Positions 17,601 to 25,136 of a DNA stretch of 64,000 bases are shown in pieces. Location of the stretch: the NCBI GenBank assembly GCA_043806135.1, contig JAZDHG010000034.1:6771-70770 (forward strand). Direction: 5' to 3'. Origin of the DNA: JAGLQQ01 sp043806135 (GTDB lineage Bacteria > Omnitrophota > Gorgyraeia > B26-G9). Made by a program: the position numbers and the translations under genes. The notes beneath the pieces were generated by a model that did not search any database, was not told the DNA's origin, and saw only the letters and a program-made list of their open reading frames with translations. Every line of letters starts with the position of its first letter. The stretch's first letter is position 1.

Positions 17601-17650
17601 ATGAGATCAATAAGCAGATATTCAAAGCCTTGGACGGATTATTAAGGTAA
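14618..17650 (+). CDS. AsmA-like envelope protein
   Basis: This 1010-residue protein has one N-terminal membrane segment (about residues 5-28). A long beta-strand-rich periplasmic part follows, made of alternating DIKGxL/NGxI-type segments. The C-terminal part (THTIGQLLNLSFLSSFEVTEAKGTFGVKN, then LIGPEASIMAKGDINF) matches AsmA/TamB-like C-terminal domains. Known relatives (AsmA, TamB, YhdP, YdbH) form grooved bridges that carry phospholipids to the outer membrane. Transport of lipid between the membranes is therefore the likely role. It stands alone on the plus strand between minus-strand genes and has its own promoter. Confidence 0.85.
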   Translation: MKKSAAFFFLSTFFLIIGIVLAGGYFLFELVLMPKFIIPTICREAEVRLGQKLTIANIDINRKGTVLIDKPVLYARNSKEIMLECTQIKIVPGYKRIFDSWKINGNNPKIPMNIYLKEIKLSQAPLIVSGDIVSDFTLTLDFKDQNNIDWGGNITLKAIKISGVPAVGDITNINGNIVLSKNSLVSHDIQGKVNNETAKLEVLINDFKNPELLLQGELSPLKFNLDCVLSGEDLNINEIKASYNQLQLRVSGQIMDLKNKADARITADLSLELEELKNLPLDIKDILNSTNPRGLIQANITVNGPLKDISLLEGSVAIACPKIFVLNYEVDSIKIAAQLQNGKATINTLEAMFLGSTISAEADMNIMPGNLPYNASVKILDAKTALIQENFMPDLKQAISGTLSANIHAQGNVLDLNRINVQADALLSDLIFDKFAFTEPIEANIDLILKNRKDIIVKKLTLSDSIISLIVDGSITDINHPKGNLAGNLSADINKLNSYGFLNLPGTLTLSGKPSLDIKVSGDLLKFQDLNLPFKLHSPTLGINQFNLDELDIEGQFKQMKLDVSTLTMKLYEGQLSAKAKLDLADMQKPVFNFNANLSNVDLGAVAKGTKLIPEGFQGRFSTEMLVSGSGMDPEGLNAVIKGSINLENAKMNDIALEKVQANLDVQYANTDIELKELNILYKNIEAAAHGKIESVLKNPKINVSARSNIDLEDLNKLPFDFKKTLDELDLKGIVDAKLQASGPLAQWQQMDINANIKSKEMSVKKIKLRDADISGNLSSRILNLSAYSLSYDGTLELKAVAEFLSDNFKYKGTAKIDKVNIGSLIEESKIIAQPHKGIFSLGADFSGLGTDLNTIESSVNVQLEQAQITGLELMHTIGQLLNLSFLSSFEVTEAKGTFGVKNSNIHTEDTTLIGPEASIMAKGDINFNQSINLAVKLLLTPESAQQTSSQVLDKFFTLENEQYFTELDVKGTLTVPKPDLSKFMRERIGSQVKNEINKQIFKALDGLLR

Positions 17651-17673
17651 AATATCTCGATAAGAAAAGCCTG

Positions 17674-18003
17674 TTATATCACCGATTCATAAGAGGCACT
17701 TTGGACTTTCTCACCTTGGAAAGAAATTATAATCGCTACAAAGTTATTGGAAAAGTCCGGATAGTAGATCCACGTTTCTTTAGTAACGCCTTCAGCAGTT
17801 TTATCAAAAACCTGCGCAGGCATACCCATCATCTCAATTATTTCCTGGCGGGTCTTGCCAATATAATCCTTATCGTCCAACTCAAACTTCATGCTTACAT
17901 AGGATTTTTGCTTTTCCGTGGAAGCGTAGCGGCTAACAAATTTAGGGCTACAACCACTTGCAAAAACCATCAAACATAAGGCGAAAAGACCATATCTCTT
18001 CAT
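17674..18003 (-). CDS. BamE/SmpA-like lipoprotein
   Basis: This 109-residue lipoprotein has a lipobox FASGCSPK (Cys near residue 18) after a short hydrophobic signal. The core IGKTRQEIIEMMGMPAQV resembles the SmpA/OmlA (BamE) domain signature, where a G-x-T-xx-E...G.P stretch is conserved, and KETWIYYPD follows. BamE stabilises the outer-membrane Bam complex, but related small lipoproteins have other roles. I chose the ATG at 18003. The frame continues upstream into the REP palindrome region, which is unlikely to be coding. Confidence 0.7.
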   Translation of the reverse strand: MKRYGLFALCLMVFASGCSPKFVSRYASTEKQKSYVSMKFELDDKDYIGKTRQEIIEMMGMPAQVFDKTAEGVTKETWIYYPDFSNNFVAIIISFQGEKVQSASYESVI

Positions 18004-18041
18004 CAGCTCTAAATTACCACAACCCTCCCCACTTGTCAATA

Positions 18042-18114
18042 AATACTCACCCATACTCACCCTTACTCCCACCCCGGGGGTGGGAGTAAGGGTCCAGGGG
18101 TGAGAGTAAGGGTG
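18042..18114. repeat. REP-like nested palindrome, left of the transposase
   Basis: The core is a perfect 17-base inverted repeat around a single base: the left arm 18059-18075 begins ACCCTTACTCCC, and the right arm 18077-18093 is its exact complement. An outer imperfect arm pair (CTCACCCATACTCACCC and GGGGTGAGAGTAAGGGTG) encloses it. A shorter related palindrome lies on the other side of the transposase gene, as in REP/BIME systems. Confidence 0.75.
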
Positions 18115-18132
18115 AAAATCAATGGCTTTTCC

Positions 18133-18789
18133 TTAATCTAAAAAGAGGCTTTTTATCTTGCCCAATTCTCTCTGGTAATTTTTTTGAGAATCAATAAAAG
18201 ACTTGTAATTAAGCTTCTCTAATTCTATGCTGCTGTCAAAGTCACAAATTCCTTCTAAATCTTTCCGCTTGCTAAGATATTCTTTGATAGATGAATACCG
18301 CCACTCTTCTGCACTTTCCACTAATCCAGCTGTTACTGGATTCAAGTGAACATAACGGGTCAAATGCAGCAATTGCTCATCTGTTTCAACTAAAACATTT
18401 TTAAACCGGCTTTCCCATAGCGGTCCTTTCCTAGATGTTCTAATATTAAAAAATCTCGAATAGCTATTTAAGATATTTCCCATAAAAATAACAATACCTT
18501 CCTCTTGAAGCTGCTTTAGCACGAGATGAATATGTGTAGGCATAATGCAATATGCTATTATTTCCACTAAAAAATCCTTGCTGCTCCAATGCTTTTCAAT
18601 GAAAATAGTCATATTTCTAATTTCTAAAAATTTAGAAAATTTTACACCTGTGTTTTTTATGCGATAATACTTAAATAAATCTATAATTCTATTATAATCA
18701 TTCTTTGTGTGAAATATTTTATACCCTGCAATGCTTTTTGAATAAACATGGTAAATACCGCCGCTACTTAAAATGTTTTTCCTTCTCAT
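18133..18789 (-). CDS. REP-associated tyrosine transposase (Y1_Tnp)
   Basis: This 218-residue single-strand DNA transposase of the TnpA-REP (RAYT) group belongs to the HUH family. The HUH motif is in IMPTHIHLVLKQ (about residues 83-94). The catalytic Tyr candidate is in NSYSRFFNIR, with GPLWESRFKNVLVET and RYVHLNPVTAGLV downstream, all typical of the group. I chose the ATG at 18789, which has AGGAG seven bases upstream and begins MRRKNIL. A longer frame to 18822 lacks this support. It lies between two CTCCCACCCC palindromes, its probable substrates. It appears intact, so the element may be active or recent. Confidence 0.92.
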   Translation of the reverse strand: MRRKNILSSGGIYHVYSKSIAGYKIFHTKNDYNRIIDLFKYYRIKNTGVKFSKFLEIRNMTIFIEKHWSSKDFLVEIIAYCIMPTHIHLVLKQLQEEGIVIFMGNILNSYSRFFNIRTSRKGPLWESRFKNVLVETDEQLLHLTRYVHLNPVTAGLVESAEEWRYSSIKEYLSKRKDLEGICDFDSSIELEKLNYKSFIDSQKNYQRELGKIKSLFLD

Positions 18790-18833
18790 TGATCTTCTCC
18801 TATTATCTAAATTTGCCCACACAATACATTATA

Positions 18834-18854
18834 CTCCCACCCCCGGGGTGGGAG
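18834..18854. repeat. REP-like palindrome, right of the transposase
   Basis: CTCCCACCCC (18834-18843), one base, then GGGGTGGGAG (18845-18854) is a perfect inverted repeat. It shares the arm core CTCCCACCCC with the palindrome left of the transposase. Confidence 0.75.
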
Positions 18855-18878
18855 CAAGGGGGAAAAAGATGGGAGGAT

Positions 18879-18907
18879 TTGACTTTGTTGTTTAGATACT
18901 TTATAAT
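18879..18907 (+). promoter_or_regulatory. Promoter of the carbamoyltransferase operon
   Basis: TTGACT (18879-18884) and TATAAT (18902-18907) are 17 bases apart. Transcription should start near 18914. This excludes the in-frame ATG at 18906 and leaves about four bases before the ATG at 18918. Confidence 0.7.
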
Positions 18908-18917
18908 GAGCGTTTAT

Positions 18918-19139
18918 ATGAAAAAGTTCTTGGAAAAGTGGAAAAAAATCGCAATTATTTTTGCAAACTTCCAGATAAAACTGATCCTGCATATTATTTA
19001 TTTCATTCTAATACTTCCCTATCGTCTTGGTTTTGTAATTAAAAATATCTTCCGCAGAAAACCCTCCCGATCATCAAGCTGCTGGATAGATCTAAAAAAG
19101 AAAAACGATACTGTAGATAGTCTAAGGAGGCAATACTAA
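18918..19139 (+). CDS. Small SxtJ-like membrane protein
   Basis: This 73-residue protein has one strong membrane segment (about residues 18-40, ILHIIYFILILPYRLGFVI). A basic stretch follows, then the C-terminal pattern SSSCWIDLKKKND...RRQY. The pattern of a helix, then P.RLGF, then a CW/YW motif and a final RQ-aromatic resembles the end of SxtJ-family proteins, which lie next to NodU-type carbamoyltransferases. Its stop overlaps the carbamoyltransferase start (TAATG), and AAGGAGG inside its 3' end serves the next gene. Family assignment rests on pattern and context. The molecular role is unknown. Confidence 0.65.
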   Translation: MKKFLEKWKKIAIIFANFQIKLILHIIYFILILPYRLGFVIKNIFRRKPSRSSSCWIDLKKKNDTVDSLRRQY

Positions 19140-20926
19140 TGTATATTCTCGGACTATCCTGCTTTTACCATGATGCGGCAGCCGCCTTAATTAAAGACGG
19201 AAAGCTGATCGCCGCAACAGAAGAAGAAAGATTCAGCCGAAAAAAGCATGATTCTGGTTTTCCTGAAGCGGCTATAAACTTTTGCCTTGAGTTTGCCGGG
19301 ATCAGCACAAACGATTTAGAATTTGTTGTTTTTCACGAAAAGCCATTTTTGAAGTTCGAGCGAATCATTAAAACAGTGATCTTCACCTACCCCAGATCAG
19401 CAGGTGTATTCAGCGAGGCTATGAAGAGCTGGCTGGCTGAAAAGTTGTGGATTAAACATATTATCAGCCAAAAGCTGGGAATCGACAGTGATAGAATTCT
19501 TTTTACCGAACACCATCTCTCTCATGCTGCCAGCACATTTTTAGTTTCTCCTTTTGAAGAGGCGGCGATATTGACTATTGACGGTGTCGGAGAATGGGCT
19601 ACCGGAGCGCTTGGAATTGGAAAAAATAACAAAGTAACTTTATTCAAACAAATCAATTTCCCTAATTCCCTGGGGCTGTTATACAGCGCTTTTACCGCGT
19701 TTTTGGGCTTTGAGGTCAATGAAGGTGAATACAAGGTAATGGGCATGGCTGCTTACGGTAAGTGCCGTTTTAAAGAGAAAATACTTACCAATATTATAAG
19801 ACTGCATGATGACGGTTCATTTGACCTTAACATGGATTATTTTTCTTTTCATTATTCGTCAAATTGCAGCTACAGCAAAAAGTTCATACAGTTGTTTGGA
19901 AAACCACGCGATATAAACGCGGATTTCTTTACCTCCGGCTTTGAGTTCCCTGCCTACTTCGGTGAAAAACCGGAAAACTATTGTGATCTATGTACTGAAA
20001 ATCAGTATTATGCAGATATTGCGGCAAGTATCCAGGCAGTTACCGAGGAGGTGATCCTGAAACAAGCCGTTTATCTTCATAAACAAACCCATATGAAAAA
20101 CCTGTGTCTTGCCGGAGGCGTTGCCTTGAATTCTGTGGCCAACAGCAGACTTTTAAGAGAGAGTTTATTTAAAAATATCTTCATCCAGCCCGCACCCGGT
20201 GATAGCGGCGCGGCAATAGGTGCTGCCCTTTATGTCTATAATCATGTGCTTGATCAAAAACGCAGTTTTATTTTAGAACACGCATATCTGGGTAAAGAAT
20301 ATTCAGATAAACAAATACTTGCTTTTCTTAACGAATCGGCTATCCCTTTTAGAGAGTTTAATACAGACAGCGAATTGATTGATTTTTGCGTAAACGCGAT
20401 TGAACAGGCTAAGGTAATCGGCTGGTTTCAAGGACGCTCTGAATGGGGGCCAAGAGCATTGGGTAATCGTTCGATCATAGCTGATGCAAGAAATAAGGAT
20501 ATGAAAAATATAGTCAATATAAAGATAAAATTCCGCGAGCCGTTTCGTCCTTTTGCTCCGGTGATCATGGAGAACGAACTTGAGAACTTCTTCAGCGTTA
20601 AAAATAAGGAACTCTACCCCTTCCGTTACATGCTCATGGTCTTACCGATAAAAGAGGAAAAAAGAAAACTTATTCCGGCTGTTGATCATGAAGGGACAGG
20701 AAGAGTGCAAACGATCACTAAAGCCTGGAATCCGCTTTATTATAAATTAGTGGAAAAATTTGCAGAAAAAACCGGTATTCCTATGCTTTTGAATACTTCG
20801 TTTAATTTAAAAGGAGAACCTATTGTAAATTCACCTCAAAATGCTTATAATACATTTATGAACAGCGGACTGGATCTTCTGGTTATGGGAAGATTTGTTG
20901 TGGAAAAAATAAAAATAAGGATATAG
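19139..20926 (+). CDS. NodU/CmcH-type carbamoyltransferase
   Basis: This 595-residue enzyme would transfer a carbamoyl group from carbamoyl phosphate to a hydroxyl of a sugar or other metabolite, through a carbamoyl-adenylate. The N-terminal Kae1-like domain has GLSCFYHDAAAALI, EEERFSRKKHDSGFP, TEHHLSHAAS and LTIDGVGEWAT. GDSGAAIGAAL lies at about residues 357-367. The C-terminal domain shows GRSEWGPRALGNRSI and the LNTSFNLKGEPIV finish. It is full length. The small membrane proteins on both sides (SxtJ-like and DUF5989) are usual companions. With the glycan locus nearby, a sugar acceptor is plausible but not proven. Confidence 0.92.
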   Translation: MYILGLSCFYHDAAAALIKDGKLIAATEEERFSRKKHDSGFPEAAINFCLEFAGISTNDLEFVVFHEKPFLKFERIIKTVIFTYPRSAGVFSEAMKSWLAEKLWIKHIISQKLGIDSDRILFTEHHLSHAASTFLVSPFEEAAILTIDGVGEWATGALGIGKNNKVTLFKQINFPNSLGLLYSAFTAFLGFEVNEGEYKVMGMAAYGKCRFKEKILTNIIRLHDDGSFDLNMDYFSFHYSSNCSYSKKFIQLFGKPRDINADFFTSGFEFPAYFGEKPENYCDLCTENQYYADIAASIQAVTEEVILKQAVYLHKQTHMKNLCLAGGVALNSVANSRLLRESLFKNIFIQPAPGDSGAAIGAALYVYNHVLDQKRSFILEHAYLGKEYSDKQILAFLNESAIPFREFNTDSELIDFCVNAIEQAKVIGWFQGRSEWGPRALGNRSIIADARNKDMKNIVNIKIKFREPFRPFAPVIMENELENFFSVKNKELYPFRYMLMVLPIKEEKRKLIPAVDHEGTGRVQTITKAWNPLYYKLVEKFAEKTGIPMLLNTSFNLKGEPIVNSPQNAYNTFMNSGLDLLVMGRFVVEKIKIRI

Positions 20927-20932
20927 AAAAAA

Positions 20933-21109
20933 ATGTTTAAAAATTTAAAGAGCAGGCTGCAAATAGTCCAGGAACTTTTTAAATTCTTGTGGGAAAACAA
21001 GATCTGGTGGATGAGCCCGATAATTATTGTCTTATTGCTGATCGGCATCCTGATTCTTTTTACCGTAAACAATCCCGCTGCAGTGCCGTTTATTTACACT
21101 CTTTTCTAA
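20933..21109 (+). CDS. DUF5989 family small membrane protein
   Basis: This 58-residue protein has one membrane segment (about residues 29-44). It shows the family pattern ELFKFLWENKIWWMSP before the helix and a C-terminal PFIYTLF. It starts six bases after the carbamoyltransferase stop. Small proteins of this kind regularly follow NodU-type carbamoyltransferases, which fits an accessory or membrane-recruiting role. No biochemical function is known. Confidence 0.85.
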   Translation: MFKNLKSRLQIVQELFKFLWENKIWWMSPIIIVLLLIGILILFTVNNPAAVPFIYTLF

Positions 21110-21123
21110 GACTTAGATTTTTT

Positions 21124-21200
21124 AGGCTCTTTCTTGTTTAGAGTGGCAGAAAGAACCTGATCCCACAGATTAAAACAGGATTACACAGATTCATGGGCCA
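21124..21200. repeat. Hairpin and GATTACA-type units between operons
   Basis: GGCTCTTTCT and AGAAAGAACC (about 21124-21153) form an imperfect hairpin after the DUF5989 gene. It is followed by two 20-base units, GATCCCACAGATTAAAACAG and GATTACACAGATTCATGGGC (about 21161-21200). The units have the same 10-base spacing as those beside the GxxExxY elements. No T-run supports a terminator. Confidence 0.45.
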
Positions 21201-21250
21201 TTCTTGTTTCTATTTATCCGCTTCACTCTTATTGTCTTACAAAAAATCTT

Positions 21251-21943
21251 CTACCCTAAATAAGAATGGCTCTTTTTTAACTTCAGCAAATCTCTCGGCA
21301 AGCTGATATCAGCCACTATTAATTTGCCGACTTTTTCCGGCCCTTCAGCCTTATAAAACCCCTTTTTAAGCGCGCCAAATGTCACTGTTGTATGTGCCCT
21401 TATGCAGCATCCAAACACCTTACCGGTACTTGAGCATAATCCGGAAGGAATATCCAGCGAAAGAACAGGAACATCTGCTTTGTTAATCTCACAGATCACA
21501 TCTTTAATAAACCCTTCAATTACTTTGTTAAGCCCGATGCCGAATATTGCGTCGATTATAAGCCCTGCTTTATTCATAGCAATCTCCGCATTCCTTAGAT
21601 TCGGTACGTTTGGCAGGACTATTATCTGTGCACCCAAATTCTGGAGAATACGGTAATTAATCAGCGCATCACCTTTTATATTGTCACTGCCGCCCAACAA
21701 AAAAACTCTGACTTTAACATTATGATTTAACAAATGCCGCGCCACAACAAAACCGTCTCCGCCGTTATTTCCCGGGCCGCAAAAAATAAAAACGGTTTTT
21801 GACTTTCTTTTTTTAAGTATTCTATATGCGACCTCAAAGGCGCGCAGGCCTGCATTCTCCATAAGTATCAATCCCGGTATGCCGTACTCATCCTGAGCCC
21901 TTTGATCCAGAATTTTCGATTGGCGTGCATCTAATCTGATCAC
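21251..21943 (-). CDS. nnrE: NAD(P)H-hydrate epimerase
   Basis: This YjeF N-terminal domain enzyme interconverts the R and S forms of damaged NAD(P)HX so that a dehydratase can repair it. Motifs are IPGLILMENAG, FIFCGPGNNGGDGFVVARHL (the phosphate-binding region) and VLSLDIPSGLCSSTGKVFG. I chose the GTG at 21943: GGGGAG lies six bases upstream and the protein then begins like the family. The in-frame ATG at 21961 sits on the T-run of the upstream terminator. The C-terminal dehydratase domain found in fused Nnr proteins is absent (about 230 residues), so a separate NnrD is expected elsewhere. Confidence 0.9.
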   Translation of the reverse strand: MIRLDARQSKILDQRAQDEYGIPGLILMENAGLRAFEVAYRILKKRKSKTVFIFCGPGNNGGDGFVVARHLLNHNVKVRVFLLGGSDNIKGDALINYRILQNLGAQIIVLPNVPNLRNAEIAMNKAGLIIDAIFGIGLNKVIEGFIKDVICEINKADVPVLSLDIPSGLCSSTGKVFGCCIRAHTTVTFGALKKGFYKAEGPEKVGKLIVADISLPRDLLKLKKSHSYLG

Positions 21944-21961
21944 ATTATTCTCCCCGCACAT

Positions 21962-22000
21962 AAAAAACGGGCATTCATACCATTGGTATTAATGCCCGTT
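21962..22000 (-). terminator. Rho-independent terminator after bioY
   Basis: On the minus strand, AACGGGCATT (22000-21991) pairs with AATGCCCGTT (21975-21966). An inner ATACCA/TGGTAT stem is stacked inside, and a run of T follows (21965-21962). It begins 15 bases beyond the bioY stop and ends at the nnrE start region. Confidence 0.85.
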
Positions 22001-22014
22001 CCTTACTAACTTAT

Positions 22015-22614
22015 TTATGCTTTAAAAAGATTTCTCATTCTGCTGTTTGAATTATGAAATATTATCGCAGCAAATATTACCTTAAGCACATCTCCGGCGA
22101 TAAAAGGCATTATACCGTAGGCAATAACTTGAGTGAATGAAAATTTAGTAATAAAAGCAAGCCATAATCCGCCGCACAAATAAATAGCGGCAATACCGCA
22201 GGCAAAAGCAAACAGAATTCTTAAAAAAGTAAGCTGCTTTTTATTTTTAAAATTATCGAGCAAAGCCGAAACTACATAAATACACACAGCAAAGCCGAAC
22301 AAATACCCTCCGGTCGGCCCGAATAATCTCAGGAGACCGCCTGAAGCTCCGCTAAAAAAAGGCAGCCCCAAAGCCCCCATCCCGACATATGTCCCTTGAG
22401 TTAAAAACCCGTCTTTCTTGCTCAAAAAAGCCGCACAAAGCAGCACGAAAAATGTCTGCAAAGTTATCGGAACCGGTGTAACAGGAAGCGGAATATACAG
22501 AAAGGCTCCCGCAATAGTAAGCATTAGAAACGCAAGAATACCCACGCCTCTGCGCATAACACTATCAGTTAAGATATCTTTTTCCAGAATATTCCAAGTT
22601 AATTGCTTTTGCAT
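22015..22614 (-). CDS. bioY: Biotin transporter BioY
   Basis: This is the substrate-binding membrane subunit of the ECF-type biotin transporter. It has 199 residues and about six membrane segments. It carries the family motifs IPLPVTPVPITLQTF and GGLLRLFGPTGGYLFGF. I chose the ATG at 22614, which has GGAGGG just upstream. The frame extends to 22677, but that part overlaps accA. No EcfA/EcfT genes are adjacent, so it may use shared modules or act alone. The position after accA, whose carboxylase needs biotin, makes functional sense. Confidence 0.93.
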   Translation of the reverse strand: MQKQLTWNILEKDILTDSVMRRGVGILAFLMLTIAGAFLYIPLPVTPVPITLQTFFVLLCAAFLSKKDGFLTQGTYVGMGALGLPFFSGASGGLLRLFGPTGGYLFGFAVCIYVVSALLDNFKNKKQLTFLRILFAFACGIAAIYLCGGLWLAFITKFSFTQVIAYGIMPFIAGDVLKVIFAAIIFHNSNSRMRNLFKA

Positions 22615-22639
22615 TTTTCCCTCCGTAAAATTTTTATAA

Positions 22640-23596
22640 TTATTCTTCCCACTTGCCAATTTTTCTAAATTTATCATAACGCTGCTCCAATAGTTCCTTC
22701 ACAGGAATTTTGGATAATACGTTCAGGTTTTTTTTCAAAACAGCTTTCAAAGCTGAAGCAGTAATCTTATGATCTCTATGCGCTCCGCCTAAAGGCTCTG
22801 GTATGATCTCATCAATAATACCCAATTTCAGAAGATCATCCGCTGTGATCTTTAAAGCTTCTGCAGCTTCAGGAGCATTCGCCCTGTTCCTCCAGAGTAT
22901 TGCGGCACATCCCTCAGGGGATATGACTGAATAGTAAGAATTTTGAAACATACAAACCCTGTCTCCGACGCCAATACCCAATGCCCCTCCTGAGCCGCCT
23001 TCACCGATAATAACAATAATTATCGGCACCGGTAAGCGGAACATCTCACGCAGATTATAAGCGATTGCTTCGGCCTGTCCGCGTTCTTCCGCTTCAATCC
23101 CAGGATAAGCGCCGGGAGTATCTATAAAATTAATTATCGGCAATTTAAAACTGGCCGCAAGATTCATTAGACGTATGGCCTTTCGATATCCTTCCGGATG
23201 AGCACAGCCAAAACTGCGTTCCAGATTCTCCTTGGTATCCCGTCCCTTCTGATGGCCGAGAACGAGAACTTTTTTCCCGTCTATTTTCCCCAATCCGCCG
23301 ATTATAGCCAGATCATCTCTAAACGCCCTATCCCCATGCAGCTCGATAAAATCAGTAAGCACCAAATTTATATAATCTAAAGTGTAGGGCCTTTTCGGAT
23401 GACGGGCGATCTGTACTTTTTGCCAAGGAGTAAGATTATCGAATATTTCATGTTTAACCTGCTCAAGCTTCTTTTCAAAGGTGCCTATCTCCTCAGACAA
23501 GTCGATCTTCTTATTTTCAGAAAACTTCTTAAGATCAGCAATTTTCTGCTCAAGCTCTATAATTGGTTTTTCAAAATCCAGTCCTGTTCCGTTCAT
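22640..23596 (-). CDS. accA: Acetyl-CoA carboxylase carboxyltransferase alpha subunit
   Basis: With AccD this subunit transfers carboxyl from carboxybiotin to acetyl-CoA, the first step of fatty acid synthesis. The 318-residue protein is of normal length. It has the N-terminal helical hairpin (residues 5-50), then HPKRPYTLDYINL, RSFGCAHPEGYRKAIRLM, and INFIDTPGAYPGIEAEERGQ. GEGGSGGALGIGVGDRV and SPEGCAAILW complete the carboxyltransferase core. It is preceded by the L,D-transpeptidase gene by 13 bases and followed by bioY. Confidence 0.96.
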   Translation of the reverse strand: MNGTGLDFEKPIIELEQKIADLKKFSENKKIDLSEEIGTFEKKLEQVKHEIFDNLTPWQKVQIARHPKRPYTLDYINLVLTDFIELHGDRAFRDDLAIIGGLGKIDGKKVLVLGHQKGRDTKENLERSFGCAHPEGYRKAIRLMNLAASFKLPIINFIDTPGAYPGIEAEERGQAEAIAYNLREMFRLPVPIIIVIIGEGGSGGALGIGVGDRVCMFQNSYYSVISPEGCAAILWRNRANAPEAAEALKITADDLLKLGIIDEIIPEPLGGAHRDHKITASALKAVLKKNLNVLSKIPVKELLEQRYDKFRKIGKWEE

Positions 23597-23609
23597 AGCT
23601 TCTTCTCTT

Positions 23610-24527
23610 TTAATCGTTAATAATAACCTCTGTATTTAAGGGCACAATATCAAATAATTCCTCTACATCCTTATTTATCATTCTAATACATCCCTGGGTT
23701 CTTTGCTGCCGGATAGGCTGTTTATCAACAGTGCCGTGTATGCCATATCCCGGTTCTGATATGCCCAGCCAGCGGGGACCTAAAATATTCTCAGCGCTGC
23801 CGGCAGGGACTATAGCACCTGTTTTATACCAAACCGGATCGACTATCCGGTTAACAATCTTGAACTGGCCAACCGGAGTGGAATTATCTTTTCCGATACC
23901 GATCGGGTAAACATTTATAACTTCATCGTCAGCAATAAGTTTCAGAGTAAGGTCTGATTTACTAACCAGTATTTTAAAAACAGCGGTGACGATTTTCAGC
24001 TTCATCCCAGGTTTGATCAATGAATTCTTAAGACCGTTAACCTTCATTATCAACTCAACATTTGTATTATACTGCTTGGCTATCTTAAAAAGAGAATCGC
24101 CTGGCTTAACTTCATGGATAATGCTGTTTTTAGTTTGCGCTTTGGAAAAAAGCATTTTTATATTTATCTCACCAACTCGAGCCTGCGCATCAGCGGTAAA
24201 CTCACCCTGAGGATAAGCATTAATTAACTTCTGCAAAGCTTCTTTTTCAAGAAGCAGCTCATCGCTTTTATTATAAAACTCCGCGATCTTTACTAAAGCT
24301 TTTTGGGCCTCAATACTTGCGGGAAACTTACTTGCTATCTTCTCAAAAGCTTCCAAGGAATTTTCAGGATTTTTTTTGCTCAAAGCCACGGTATTATTAA
24401 AAACAACTTCGGATTGCCTTGACGCATCATTCTTTGGGGCCTCTTTTTTCTTCCCGCAGCCAGCGAACCTGATGAGAATTAAAACAGCAATAATTGCTAT
24501 TATAATGATAATTATTCGCCTGTTCAT
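23610..24527 (-). CDS. LysM-containing L,D-transpeptidase
   Basis: This 305-residue periplasmic cross-linking enzyme would form 3-3 peptidoglycan links or attach proteins. The order is: an N-terminal membrane segment rich in Ile (about residues 5-22), a helical TPR-like pair (SLEAFEKIASKFPASIEAQKA), a LysM domain (HEVKPGDSLFKIAKQYNTN), and a YkuD domain. The YkuD domain has the catalytic His in GIHGT and Cys in QGCIRM. I chose the ATG at 24527: AAAGGGGAT lies upstream, inside the longer frame that begins at 24542. It lies between the PAP2-like gene and accA in the same direction. Confidence 0.92.
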   Translation of the reverse strand: MNRRIIIIIIAIIAVLILIRFAGCGKKKEAPKNDASRQSEVVFNNTVALSKKNPENSLEAFEKIASKFPASIEAQKALVKIAEFYNKSDELLLEKEALQKLINAYPQGEFTADAQARVGEINIKMLFSKAQTKNSIIHEVKPGDSLFKIAKQYNTNVELIMKVNGLKNSLIKPGMKLKIVTAVFKILVSKSDLTLKLIADDEVINVYPIGIGKDNSTPVGQFKIVNRIVDPVWYKTGAIVPAGSAENILGPRWLGISEPGYGIHGTVDKQPIRQQRTQGCIRMINKDVEELFDIVPLNTEVIIND

Positions 24528-24547
24528 TATATCCCCTTTCAATCTAA

Positions 24548-25012
24548 TTATAAAGTCACCACAAAAATGGCAACAACACTTCCCAGTAATGCCCCCATAA
24601 ACACTTCTACCGGCGTATGACCGATAAGTTCAAGCAATCTCTCCTGCTTTAATTCATGTTTAAAATAAATATCTTCCATCATCTTATTTAAAGCTTCTGC
24701 CTGATGTCCGGTACTTCTTCTTAACCCCTGAGCATCAAACATGATTATCAAAGCAAATATTGCGGTGATCCCAAAAACCGTACTGTTAAAACCGGAGAAC
24801 ATTCCGACTGCAGTTGCCAGCGCGCTTACACCGGCAGAATGAGCGCTGGGCATACCGCCTGTCATCATCAGCCACTTAAAATCAAAACGTTTTTCCTTGA
24901 TAATCCCGGTAAAGATCTTTATGATCTGCGCAACCCCCCAGGAAAAAAAGGAAGCCCAAATTATTCTATTTTCAATTATTTGTGAAAAAAAGTTAGAATT
25001 TTGAAGCTGCAT
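24548..25012 (-). CDS. Divergent PAP2 family membrane protein (DUF212)
   Basis: This 154-residue membrane protein has about four hydrophobic segments. It carries the conserved signatures GGMPSAHSAGVSALATAVG and FDAQGLRRSTGHQAEALN, followed by ELIGHTPVEVFMGALLG. These are the phosphatase-like motifs of the divergent PAP2 group. It may act on a lipid phosphate, perhaps undecaprenyl pyrophosphate, but this is not shown. The promoter at 25022-25050 leaves only a few bases before the ATG, and no Shine-Dalgarno sequence is visible, so the start may be nearly leaderless. Confidence 0.9.
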   Translation of the reverse strand: MQLQNSNFFSQIIENRIIWASFFSWGVAQIIKIFTGIIKEKRFDFKWLMMTGGMPSAHSAGVSALATAVGMFSGFNSTVFGITAIFALIIMFDAQGLRRSTGHQAEALNKMMEDIYFKHELKQERLLELIGHTPVEVFMGALLGSVVAIFVVTL

Positions 25013-25021
25013 AATTTATTA

Positions 25022-25050
25022 ATTATAATATACTTTTTGTTAAAAAGCAA
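25022..25050 (-). promoter_or_regulatory. Promoter of the PAP2-like/L,D-transpeptidase/accA run
   Basis: On the minus strand, TTGCTT (25050-25045) is followed after 17 bases by TATAAT (25027-25022). The transcript should begin within about three bases of the ATG at 25012. Confidence 0.6.
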
Positions 25051-25057
25051 CTTTTTC

Positions 25058-25086
25058 TTGACTTAAAAATTCCTTGAACTTATAAT
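25058..25086 (+). promoter_or_regulatory. Promoter of comM, divergent
   Basis: TTGACT (25058-25063) and TATAAT (25081-25086) are 17 bases apart, with the start near 25093. Back-to-back placement with the PAP2-like promoter makes a compact divergent control region. Confidence 0.7.
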
Positions 25087-25136
25087 CAAGCTTACTGTTA
25101 ATGAAAAGAACCCATATTTTAAAAGAGAGGTATGTT

